Source: Acarospora socialis (lineage: Eukaryota > Ascomycota > Lecanoromycetes > Acarosporales > Acarosporaceae). Taken from it: a stretch of DNA of 64,000 nucleotides. How positions within the stretch are numbered: position 1 is the stretch's first letter; every line of letters begins with the position of its first letter. The stretch lies in NCBI GenBank assembly GCA_025617375.2, contig JAMYGW020000003.1, positions 1,674,001 to 1,738,000 on the forward strand, in the 5' to 3' direction. The notes below the pieces were generated by a model. The model saw nothing but the letters and a program-made list of their open reading frames with translations. It made no database searches and was not told where the DNA came from. Position numbers and translations under genes: made by a program. This document shows, in pieces, positions 23,300 through 35,280 of the stretch.

Positions 23300-25339
23300 T
23301 ATGAGAAAGAGTCTAATATCAATATTGAGAAAATGAGAAAAATAAGATATCTTTCATCACAATTTACTGCTGTCACTAATTCATCAACTAAATTCTGCAA
23401 TGAACTCAGTCATAACTCTGAAATCTTCTTCAAGAAAGCACAAGTGTCAAATTTCAAAATCTTCTGAAGATGAACATTGAATTATTACAAGAGAATTAAA
23501 ACTGTCTTCAGTCTCAAGAACTACTGACAGATTCTATGTATACACATTCTTAACAAAACTGATCAAGATTTCAATCAACAGAAAAGAAAAGATATACACA
23601 ATGTAAGCTGTGTTGATTACTTTGAATTTTGAAATGTTCTCTGCTGACATTTTGACTATGCATAGTATCTTAACTTGCTCATTGATGAGTATCATCTTCA
23701 TACTGTGTTCAAAAAGAAGTCAGTCATCAATCTTAATGATCTGTATCTTCTTCTTTACATACACTGAGTTCTTAATGATCAAACATACAACAATGAGCAT
23801 CAGTGAGTTTAAATAATTGCAGAACTTCTTGCAGCTGTCTTTTTTAATTATTAATCTTGTTCATTGTTTGATATCTGAGTCAAACTTGATGAGAAGTTGA
23901 GCAAGTTAACTGATGATGATCAGAGTAATGCAAAATATAAGTTAAACAACATTAATATAAATGCAGGCAGAGATATGCAGCACAAGTATATTGATGATAT
24001 TGTGATGATCATCAATTTCAATTGCAAGTTTGACAGCAATTTCAGCACAGCTTGTGAGAATGATAGTGACAGTGATTTCAGCTCAGTATATCATACTGAT
24101 AACAATGACTGTGACACTGATGATGACTGTAATGCTGAGTTTAAAAAGACTCAGACATTTCTGTATCAGCATTTCATTATCATTATTGCTTTCAATGAGA
24201 CTTCTGAGAAATCTAACATGATCTTTATGAAGATTATGCTTCTTCATACTAAAGATGAAGATAATAATTCACAAATATAAGTGATGCTGACTTGTTGCTG
24301 AATTATATATTGTTATTAATCTGTGCACATCTAGAAAAACATTGATTATTGATAAAGAAGATGATGATTCTATATTTTTTCTTCTTGATCATCTCATCTC
24401 TCTTGCAGTGAATGATGACATCTTCAAAGCTAAGTCAGTGAAAGAGATTCAGAATATGTTTTGAGTGAAGATAACACAAGACAAAAAAAGTCTGATGCTA
24501 AAATAAAAGCATTGCATCTTAAATTGTTCAATCTTTCATGAATCTTTGCACAGTGTGACTGAGTCTAAAATATCATCAACTGAGTTTCTGTGTGTCATCA
24601 CATGAATTTGCTATCTTAAATGACTTGAATAAACAGCAAACTTTCAACATTTTTTCACTCAAAATAGACTTTAATGTGATCTTCTGAATGTTGTCAATAG
24701 TATATTTACTTTTTTGTTCTTGACTTTTCATGAAAACTATACAGTCACTGACTTCATTTATTGACATTAAACAAAGCTTCTGCTTCAGTTTGAGATTAAA
24801 TTTTTGATTATAAAATTGACTCAGTTTAGTCTTATCTGAATAAAGAGATTCAATTTGACATTAAGACATACTATTTAAAACATTTATTCAATGATGTTAT
24901 TCAGAGAATGACTTAACTGATCAGTTTGATGATCAACATAAGCACACTAACTGAGCTGTCATCTGAGCAGAAGACAAAGTTAAGTTGACATTTTTAAGTA
25001 ATTTGACTCTGCTGAAAAAACAAAGCTCTTACTGCTTAAATTCATGCAATAAGATACTGATTCATCAGAATAGTCAATAAGATGTGTTTCTTTGAGAAGA
25101 AGAAAAAAGTTGAAGTCTGTTTAAATTGTTTCAAAAATAAATTGCAAATCAACATGATCAAGAAAGTTCAGAAACAACACTTTTGAAAAGTTAATATTGT
25201 TGTTTTTGACTCTTGATTTTCTGCTGTGAGTGTCATTCAAACATTCTTATGAGAAATACATCATATAAAGTCAATTAAATATCATTTTCTCAAGCAAGCT
25301 GCAGTGATTCATTTAACATATTCACTCATCAATGATCTA
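23300..25339 (+). pseudogene. DUF3435 tyrosine-recombinase-like gene, degraded, 5' part
   Basis: DUF3435 proteins are tyrosine-recombinase-fold proteins, and include the captains of Starship elements. Seen in separate open stretches: a segment around 23,740-23,930 resembling the start of the catalytic region; a 127-codon stretch at 23,897-24,280 with MLLHTKDEDNNSQI, which matches the family's LLHTKGEDNNP block; and around 24,380-24,540 the run FFLLDHLISLAVNDDIFKAK, typical of the family's central helices. Near 25,080-25,330 a Cys-containing segment resembles the C-terminal zinc-finger region. Heavily mutated with many stops and clearly not functional. Interrupted at 25,340 by the Ty3 element and resumes at 31,520. 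Confidence 0.7.
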
Positions 25340-28226
25340 ACAGATGTTACAATCATGTCTGAAAAAAAAAAACTTGTGAGTTTATGATCAGAGATTCATT
25401 CAAAGTGTATACAGAGAAAACTGCTAAACAGCAATCACATAATAATATAATAACTCAATAACAAGCAGACAAGCTGAAAGCTCAATTTCTCAACATTAAG
25501 ATATCAAAACATTAAGAATGCTCAACACAGAGACATTAAGCAGTGTTCTATATAGTAGAATTGTTTTTTTTATGAAAATGATTGTGTTCAAACTCAGTTA
25601 CTTAGTTACTCAATATTAGCTACTGTTTACTTAAATCTTTGAATCTTTATATGAAAAAGCACAAACCCTAGCTCTATAATCAAGAAATCTCAGTTAAAAC
25701 ATAATACTTTGAACATTTTTACAATATAAAGAATGTTATTCAAAGAATCAATCTCAGATGATGTGTTGCAGAGCACTGAATCAATGAAAGTTGTTAATAT
25801 CAATCATGAAATACTTAAAGTCAAGACATCAGAGAACTTTACAGACAATTAATAAAATTTAAGACAATTTCTTGTTCAACTGAATCTGTATGTTGAATTC
25901 AATGCAAAGAAGTTTTCAAGCAATATCAACAAAATCTTGTTCATCATATTCTATCTAAAGAACACAGCATTCAACTGAGTCAAACTGAAGCTTAAAGAGT
26001 TTCTATTCATGAATATGAAAAAGAAAGAAGAGAACATTTCATACATTAATCATTGAGAACAGTTCAAGAAAGAACTCAGAATGATCTTTGAAATAGTGAA
26101 CAAAAAACATGCAGTGAAATGAAAAATTCACATATTACAGCAAGAAGAATCTGCAGTTAAGTATGCAGCAGAGTTTCAATGACTTGCAGTACTTATGCAG
26201 TGAAACATGAATCAGTTAACATCAACATACTATTGAAGTTTGAAGAAATCTATCAAAGATGAAATTGCATACAGTGAAAGATCTGATGATTTACAAAAAT
26301 TAATTAATTAAATAATTATGATAAACAATCATCAATAAAAACATCAGATGAAACAAAAGAACTATTAATATCAGAAATGAATAAGTAAAGCTTATGAAAA
26401 TAATTAAAAACAACAATATTCAGATTTCATGAATCTCAATATAATAGAATGAGATCAATCTTCAATACAAAGACTGAAAGAAACATTACAAGAAAAGAAA
26501 TGATTCTCAAAAGAGAAGTCTTTAAGCAATCAAGAAACATGAAAATACTACAACTGCAATACTATCAGACATCTTGCACAAAACTGCAGAAAATTCAAGA
26601 AAGAAAGAAAGAAAGCTGCAATCACAACTAGAAAAGTAATGCATGACAATCTTAGCTGAACAGCTTGCTACAACAATATATGTTGAACACATATGAACAG
26701 CACAACTGAAGTCAAATACTATTCAAAGAAGTCATGCTGAGAACAAGAAGCTTATAATATCACAGAACAGTTTAGATCAGACAATACTGTGAGAAAGAAA
26801 CTATGTGTTTTAGAAATTAAGATCAAAAAGATCAATACTCATAATATTCAGATAGAAGAAGATTATAGTGATAACATCTGAATTATCTTGAATTTGAATG
26901 TGAATTAAGAAGAAGTCAATCAATAAAAAATCAACATGAAGTTTAGAAAAGACTACAAGCACTCTGAGAATTAACACTGAACATTGAAGAAAAAACTGTT
27001 CAGACAAGAAAAACAAGATTTAACAGAAAAGATCACTGTCTTGAAACAAGAACAAAATAAGACACAAGACATTGATTAGATGATCAAGAAAATTATAAAA
27101 TGAGTATAAAGAATTATTGAGAATCATCTGAGATTCTTATTCATGATAACTCAATCAACAGTCAAAGAAGAATTCAAGCTTAGTATAAGTCTATCTCTAA
27201 AAATGAAGACTGAAAATAAAGAACTATGAATCTTCTGAGAAGATTATATTTTGTTAGAATTTTTACACAAAGTGAAAGCACTTCAAAATCTGTTGCAGAA
27301 AGAATACAATAGATATGATCTGAAGATACACAATGAACAATATGTCATGAATAAAAGCAAAGAGCACACAGATTTGATGTTCATCAAATAAGAACTGCAA
27401 TAATTCAAAAATCTATAAAGAAAAGCACAAAAGAGTGCAGAAGAGTCAAAAAACTGCAAGTTTTCTTAAAAAGATTAGAGAGCAAGAAGCTATTAAAGTC
27501 TCATGAACAACATAAGAATAAAATTATGATGAAGAAGAATTTCAAACAAGATAATCAACTATCAAAATCAGTACACACTTTAGTTGACTTCAGAGCATTA
27601 AACAACTACATTTCACAGAAATTAGTTCAAGAAGTAGAACTATGAATCATGAAAATACTGTACTCAGTAAAAGTATTGATGATGAACAGAAATCATAAGA
27701 ATGTAACAGAACAGATTCACATCATAATTAATATTTCAGAAAGATGTCAGAAAATGATGCTAGATGTCATGAATCACATAAAGTATGATGTCATACTAGA
27801 TATGTCATATCTACAGAAGTATAACTTTAAAATTGACTGAGTTACAAAAGAAATCTATGCAACAGAGCACACATATGAGATCTTAAAACAATCAGAGATG
27901 TATTTACTGAAACACAAATTATGAGATCACAAGATATCACTATTGAATGAAAAGCAATCTAAGTGAATACTATTATATTCAATGAGTAAAAATCAACTCA
28001 AGAAAGTACAGATCTTTCTGAGATTGATAAACTATTATTGAAAGTTTATACTTAACTACACTCAAGTAGCAGAATCTCTCACACACTTAATACAAAAAAA
28101 CAAGAAATAACACTGAGACAAGAAACAGAAGCAAGCATTCAACATATTGAAGAAAAGTCTCAGCAGAACAGCTCATCTCATGATATTTCAGACTATATGT
28201 GAAAAAATATTGAAAATCAATGCATC

Positions 28227-28549
28227 TGTCAAAAGTGAGCACCATACTTAGTCAAAGCTATTGTGAGTTATATTTCTAACACTTTTTCTAACTCATGATT
28301 GTCAACAATGCACTTATGTCACTGAGATTCAACTTGTCACAGACAGAATTTGTGTGTGCAACATGTATCAAATTTACAATCTTTGAACTTACTCTTCACA
28401 CCTTAAGTGGTCAATAGAGAAGTAGAGAGCAAACTCAAGTCAAATTTTATGCAAGTTTCTTAACTAATCACTGCACTAACTTGAGCTCATAATCTGTCAA
28501 AAGTGAGCACCATACTTAGTCAAAACTATCATGAATTATATTTCTAACA
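28227..28549. mobile_element. TRIM-like mini LTR element, 323 bp, inside Ty3 copy A
   Basis: Two 55-bp direct repeats (28,227-28,281 and 28,495-28,549) start TGTCAAAAGTGAGC and end TTTCTAACA, so they have LTR-type TG...CA ends. A 5-bp duplication GCATC flanks the insert (28,222-28,226 and 28,550-28,554). The interior (213 bp) has no coding capacity. The RNase H reading of the host element runs up to one side and resumes on the other. It keeps three CC and one GG, a little less mutated than its host. Confidence 0.85.
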
Positions 28550-30891
28550 GCATCAGATTTTACAGTTGACACATGTCTTTATCAGATCAAAGATGAAAAA
28601 CAAAAACTCATAGCATTTCAATTTAGAAAGTTATCAGAATCTGAGAAAAGATATGAGATTCACAATAAAGAACTTCTTGCAATAGTGAAAGCACTGCAAA
28701 AATAAAGATCTTATTTTACAAACACAAAGAAGTCTATACAGATCTATATGAATCACAAGAATCTAAGAAATTTTGCAACAATAAAACAGTTAAATCACAG
28801 ACAGATTTGCTGAACTGAGTTATTAGCAGACTTTGAATTTCAGATTCATTACAAGAAGAATAATAAAAATAATGAAGTAAATATCTTGAGCAGATGATCT
28901 GATCATAAAGAAGTGAAACAAATTTATATTAAAATCTTAAAAGAAGACAACAACAAAATTCTAACAAAAAAATTAGCAGTAATGTACAAGATGAAGAATG
29001 CTTTCTTAATGAACAAAGAACTTATACAGAAAAGTTATGCAGACAAAGTTCATAAACATTTAAAAGTTAAGTGCACTGAGCATCTTGTACAGAGAAAATG
29101 CAATATTAACAATCTTAGAAGACAAATCACTGAGATAGTTGTCAGATGTGATTCATGCTGATGAAACAAGATTAATTGAGACAAAAAATATGATGAAGTA
29201 ATGTGAATTGACATGCTGAGCAGATCATGAAAGTCAGTTACTATGAACTTCATTACAAAGCTATCATCATTAAAAGATTTAGCATGAAAAATAAGATTCA
29301 ATAGTATATTAATTATAGTGAATAGATTGATCAAGTACACAATGTTTATTTTATTCAAAAAAACTGCAACAGCATCAGTATTGACATATATTATACTGCA
29401 AGAATTGATTAGCAATTATAAATTATCAAAAGAATTTATCATCAATAAAGAAAGACTGTTCACAAGCAAGTTCTGAAAAATGCTCACAGCAGAACTCAGA
29501 ATAAAACATAAGATGTTAACAGTATATTACTCACAGATAGATGAGTAAAGCAAATGAATAAATTAAACAGTAAAAACATACTTAAGACACTATGTCAACA
29601 GAAGTCAGAATAACTGAGTACAACTGCTATTAACAGCACAGTTTGCATATAATAATGCAAGAAATGAAATCATGAGAGAGAAACTGTTTTATGTGAACTA
29701 TAAATACAATTCAAAGATTTGATAAAATCTGCAAGAACACAGATCACAGAGTTAAAAAGTAATTCTAAACATCATACAGATAAAAAAACTGCATAAAGAT
29801 CTGATGAGTAAAATTCAGCAGTAATTAGATAAGAAGAGATCTGAAAAATCATTTTAGATTGAAAAAAAAGTATATTTTCAAACAGATAATATCAAGACAA
29901 AGAAAAAAAGCAAAAAATTGAACAGTAAAAGCATAGAATTATTCAAGATTAAAAGAAACATCAAGAAAATAAGTTATGAACTGAATTTACTCAAGAAAAT
30001 GAGAATACACTCAATATTTCATGCATTCATGCTACAGCACTGCAATCAGTTCATATCACTTTAAGTCACTGAAATGTCTGTTGAACTCAACAAAAAGTAT
30101 GAAGTTGAAGATATTTTAGAAAAGAGAACAATTAATGAGAAAGCTCATTATTTTATGAAGTGAAAAGACTACAATATCTCAAAAAATATCTGAGAATTCA
30201 AGAAGAATCTCAAGAACTTTGCAAGAACACTTCAATATTTTAAAAAAAGAGATTGATATTAGTTCAGAAGAATGAAGATATTGAGTTAATAAGTTGTGAT
30301 ATTGTTTAAGAATTTTCATTCTCAATTTCATCATTATCACTATCAAGTTCAACAGCAAGACAATCAGTCTTCTGTGTAACTAAAGTGATCAGTGAGTTGA
30401 GTCAAATCAAGATTTTCTGATCTAACTCAATTTACAAGTCAAGTCAAATTTAGAATTTTGATCTGATCTGATCTACAGATCAAGTCAGAGTCAGATTGAG
30501 TCAGACTTAACAATTTGTTCATACTAAATATAGTATATTTAATGCTTATTTCTAACAAATCTAGCTCTAGATCAATAGATTGAGACTTAAAATTTCTAAT
30601 AATAGTATATATTCTGATTCTGATTGACTCACAGATCAGATTAAAGCAATTGATTTGACTTTGATCTGATTTGCAAGTCAAAATTTCTGACTCAATCTGC
30701 AAATCAAATCAAAGTCAAGCTGAGTTGAATCAGAGTCAGACTGACTCAATGATCACTTTATATGTGACATGATAATCTGTTTGATTCAAAGTTGTTTGAA
30801 AATGTATTATCTTGACAGTAAGAACATCAAGAACTGCATTCACATCACTTATTTTCTTTTGAAGAAAAAGACAAGTTCTGTTGAGAAACTT

Positions 30892-31086
30892 TCATGAGAC
30901 TGCAATGTACAGATGACTGCAGCAAGTATATTTATTGCATTTTGATTTTTCATCAATCATAACAAAGCAATTGAGACTGTAGACAGTACAGAACTCACAA
31001 GAAAATGTGATGAGACTATTACTGAGTTGAATTTTCTTTGCAATTCTTAAATGATTGAAATTTTTAGAAAGCATCATTGCTGACAA
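30892..31086 (-). other. Antisense Cys-containing open stretch, 3' end of Ty3 family 1 copy A
   Basis: 64 codons open on the strand opposite to pol, between integrase and the 3' LTR, ending with KSKCNKYTCCSH. The same position in copy B carries a longer antisense open stretch (55,302-55,607) that aligns with it. Fossil; function unknown. Confidence 0.5.
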
Positions 31087-31519
31087 TGAAGTTATTATAT
31101 ATTCTCACTTAAATAAGTTCTAAAGAACTAACATCTAAAGAAGAAAAATGATGTTATAATTATGTCTGAAAAGAAAAAAACTCATAAATCTATAATCAGA
31201 AGTTCATCTGAAGTGTATACAAAGAGAATTGCTAGACAGCAGTCATGTAATGATATAATGACTCAATGATGAGTAGATGAACTGAGAACTTAATTTCTCA
31301 ATATTAAGACATTGAAACATCAAGAGTACTCAACACAGAGACATCAAGCAGTGTTCTATATAGTAGAATTGTTTTTTTTATGAAAATGATTGTGTTCAAA
31401 CTCAGTTACTTAATTACTCAATACTAGCTACTGTTTATCTGAATCTTTGAATCTTTATATTAAAGAGCACAAACTCTAGCTCTATAACTGAGAAATCTCA
31501 GTTAAGACATAACAACAGA

Positions 31520-31960
31520 GCAGAAAAAGCTCATTCAGCAAATTAAAGTAATTGAAGTCAGAATCACACTCTGTTGTCAACAAGAAAGCTGTTGTTGCTG
31601 TTATGAATTTCAATTTCACATTAAACAAAACAAATCAAACACATGTTCAGAGAACTTTACAGAGAATAGAAAAGATCATTTTTCTCTGATGTGCAAACTC
31701 ACTCAATGCATTTTTTGTTTTGAGAACAAACACAGATCATATGAGAAGTGAGTTTATGAGTATGTCAAACTCAACAAGATGATGAATGAGATGAAAAAGC
31801 ACTTGACAAATTTTTCACTCAAGAATCAGATTTCATGTTTACATTCTCAATGCAAGACAGCAGTCTTGATTCTATTGAATGTGATAGCATTTAAGGTTCA
31901 TATTGCAAAGATGCATCAAATATATCTTTGAGATTCAGCTCAGTGTTGAATAAATAAAGA
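31520..31960 (+). pseudogene. DUF3435 gene, degraded, C-terminal zinc-finger part
   Basis: Continues on the far side of Ty3 copy A in the same orientation. An open stretch reads FTENRKDHFSLMCKLTQCIF, then, further on, ISCLHSQCKTAVLILLNVIA and FKVHIAKMHQIYL. This C..C..H..H layout is usual in the tail of fungal DUF3435 proteins. The next insertion, Ty3 family 2, starts at 31,966 with target duplication TTGCA. Confidence 0.6.
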
Positions 31961-32579
31961 TTGCATGTGAAACTAATCTTGACAGTTACATGATAATGAA
32001 CTTTAAGAGTTGAAATGCATAGATAGAATTGTTGCTAATCTTTGTAAAAAGAAAAAGTGTGCACTTTTATTTCTTTGTGAAGACTGACTTACTAAGCACA
32101 CTAATTATGCAAGATCTCACAAGAAATTTCTAGTTCTTCATAAATCAAAGTGAACTTACAGTTGTTTTCTTTCTTATGTGCTGTGTTCTTATGACATTTA
32201 TTTTCAGCTAACTCTCTGTTGAAAAAACTTCTTGATGAGAAGAAAAACAGTGAGTAAGATTTCTTCAATACTCAAAATTCTGTGAAAAAAAAAAAGTACT
32301 GAGACAGTTCTTCAGTTCATTCTAGCTCAATCAATACTTCATGATTTAATCTCAGTGTTTCATGAGTTTGTGTCAATGCTTCACAAGCTTATGTTAATGC
32401 TTTACAAACATTCTTCAATGTCTTATGAACACTATGTTTCACAGATCTTCTTAATTTTTTATGAACAGCTTTTAATGTTTTGTAATCATCTATAATGTTT
32501 TGCAGATCTTTCTTAATGCTTTGTGAACTTATTTTTGTGTTTTGTAATCATTCACAATATTCTGCAAATCTTCTTCAAA

Positions 32580-32985
32580 CTGTTGTGCATGTTTTTGACA
32601 TCTTGTGAACTTACTTAACTATTATGAATGTTTTTAACATCTTACAAACTTATCTGACTATCACAAATATCTTTAACATCTTATAAACTTATCTGACTGT
32701 CACAAATGTCTTTGATGTCTTGCAAACTTATTTAGCTGTTGTGAATGTCTCTGATATTTTACAAGCTTACTCAGCTGTCATAAACATCTTTGATGTTTCA
32801 CAAACTTACTTAACTGTTATGAACATTTCTGATATCTTGCAAATTTACTTAACTGTCATGAATGTTTCTGATATCTTGCAAACTTACTTAACTATTATAA
32901 ATGTTTTAAACATTTCACAAACTTATCTGACTGTTGCAAACATTTCTGATGTTTTGCAAACTTATTTGACTGTGCTGAGTAAGTA
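32580..32985 (+). repeat. Tandem repeat, 39-bp unit, about ten copies
   Basis: Imperfect units like ACTTACTTAACTGTYATGAA followed by TGTTTCTGATATCTTGCAA. Length 39 bp keeps frame, so the plus strand shows a 13-residue repeat (QTYLTVMNVSDIL). A looser related repetition extends left to about 32,340. It lies in the 3' non-pol part of the family 2 Ty3 element, antisense to its pol. Confidence 0.8.
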
Positions 32986-35280
32986 AATGATTTAACTGCA
33001 ATAAAATGTCAAGACTTTCTGTTTACAGCTGAGTAACTTTATCATTATAATTGTGATGAAATTTTCATCAAATCTTTCTGCTTACAGTCAGACAAGAATT
33101 TCTGAGCAGAATGTAAAAACATATCAAAAGTGAGCAATTTCAATTTTTTCACATACAAAACATGTATTTTCTCAATCTTTTTTCTGCATCACATCATTTG
33201 CACACACAAAATTAAGCTGAATATAGTTGATGAATAATTGTGAAATGACATCATTCATCTCACAATGTGTCAAATATTCATTCTGAACATGTGTAGTGAA
33301 CTGTTGATTAACACATGAGTATTTCATAAATAACTAAATAATGACTGCTTCTTCTTCAGATTATTGTTTTGAAGTTTATGATGAGTTTATTGTTGATTTG
33401 ATGTGTTTTCTGATCTTTGTTGTCATCAATAACTGTTTTCTTCAACAAAACTTGACTATCTGAAAAACAAAGCTTCTGATTTTGCTGTTTTGACAATACT
33501 GCAAAGTGTTGTGAGTTATTGAACTCTTAAATCATCATAAAATATATCAACAATTCATTCTGATGATGAAATAAAAGAATGTTCAGATATTAATGTGTTT
33601 ACTGTGCACTGAAGCTTAAAATAACTCAAAAGTTATTATCTACTTCTGCAGATGTTATACTGCAGAAGCTGACAAATGTATAGAATGTTTGTGAATTTCT
33701 GAGTGAATATGCAGATTTTCTGATGATTTGAGTGAAAATTAAGTTAATATGTGACTTTTTCTGACCTGTTGTGCCTAAGATTAATGACTTATAGCTATTG
33801 TGATTGTTGTTTCAGATGCTGTGATGTCATCATTATCATTATTATCATTATTATCTTCATCATCATCACTATTCTCTGTATTATTCTCTGATGCACTGCT
33901 GCTTCTGTGTGTGACTGTGTGAATTATTATGAGTTATGTGAATGAGTTTTTGAGATTTTATGAGAGTGAGAGAACTTCACAAATGCTTATGTATATAAAG
34001 AAAATTCAACAAATCATGATTGAAAGAACAGAGCAAATATTTCTCATCACTATAATGATCAGCTCTTTCTTTCTTTTCTGTAAGTTTTCTTTATATAGAT
34101 ATGATTATGATACTGATTAATAGCATTTTCTTTTTTTTCTGCAACTGAAGAAAATATGTTGCTCACATTCTCTTTAATTGAAGAAAATAGATTCTCTTTC
34201 TGCTTTTTAACTCATTATATGTTTACTTTTTCTTTTGACTTCTATAAATGATTTTCATCTTTGATATTGTTATGAATATTGATATTTTAACATCATTATT
34301 TACAACTTTTTTCACATCTTCACAGAACTTCAGTTTGAGCTCTGCTGAGCTCAGTTATCTTTGACAGTTTTGTTAAATTTTCATCACAGATTTATCTTAT
34401 TAAACTCTGCTGAATTCTTTTGATCAGTATTCTGATTTCTTGAGAATTTTATTAATATACTGTTTAAATTGTTCTGAGTAAAGAACACTTGCAAGAGTCT
34501 GCACTTCTATGCAGTGTGAGTGACAAGTAGTTTTGCATGTGAGTGCAAAATGAAATTAAGTCAGACTTTAGTTCTTGTGAACTTTGTGAGTGTTGATTTG
34601 AACTTGTTGAGATTTTTCTTGTGAAATTTGTTAATTAGTCTTCAAACATTCTTCACATTAACTTCAGATTCTCAGATAAAATCTGTGTATTTTTTTTATG
34701 CAATTTGATATTGCAGTATTGACTGTTCATTGAGAATTGTTTGAACTTATAAGTTCAAAATAATGAAAATCTCATACTCATGTATCTCTGAGTCAATCAC
34801 TAAACATAAAGATTCAGATTTTGAAGATTTGTCATTTTTGCAAGATCTATGAACTCAAAATAAACTGATATAAAAGACATTATGAATATTTAGAATCTTC
34901 AACAGCTTTAATTTATAGACTTAATTTTTTATCTGTTTGAGAATTCTATAGAGTTCATAGTGTAGTCAGTTTAACTTTTGTGAGAATCTCTCTATAAATA
35001 TGTTCTTAACACATAGTCAGACTTTCTGTCTCAGCACAAATGTAATGTTTCTTCATTTTTTATTGTAATACTTCTTCTGATACTCTTGAGCTCTTATAAG
35101 AGATTTTTGAATCATTTTGCAACTTATACAAAATTAATCTGTTAGATTTTTGACTTCTGCAGAGCTTTTTTGCTTTGTGATATATTTGATCATTTTATTC
35201 ATCATTAATAAATTAAATCTTGAGCAATATCTGTAGATCATCTCAAAAGATGTTTTTTGAGTTGTGAAATGCTTGCTCAC

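Larger units (their letters stand above)
25345..31514 (+). mobile_element. Ty3/gypsy LTR retrotransposon, family 1, copy A (fossil)
   Basis: 6,170 bp. LTRs of 362 bp at 25,345-25,706 and 31,153-31,514 begin TGTTA and end CATAAYA; 5-bp target duplication ACAGA at 25,340-25,344 and 31,515-31,519. Recognisable parts in order on the plus strand: gag-like region (about 25.8-26.9 kb), retropepsin end (YDVILDMSYLQKYNFKID near 27,790), reverse transcriptase thumb (near 28,000), RNase H (about 28.2-28.9 kb) and integrase zinc-binding domain (about 28,980-29,160) followed by the integrase core. The RT-RNase H-integrase order makes it Ty3/gypsy. Broken throughout by many hypermutation changes. It sits inside the DUF3435 gene and itself carries a TRIM-like insertion. 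Confidence 0.9.

Noticed and set aside
23300-31960. Calling the region a Starship element
   Set aside because: Only a degraded DUF3435 gene is seen; no Starship boundaries, direct repeats or cargo genes can be shown.
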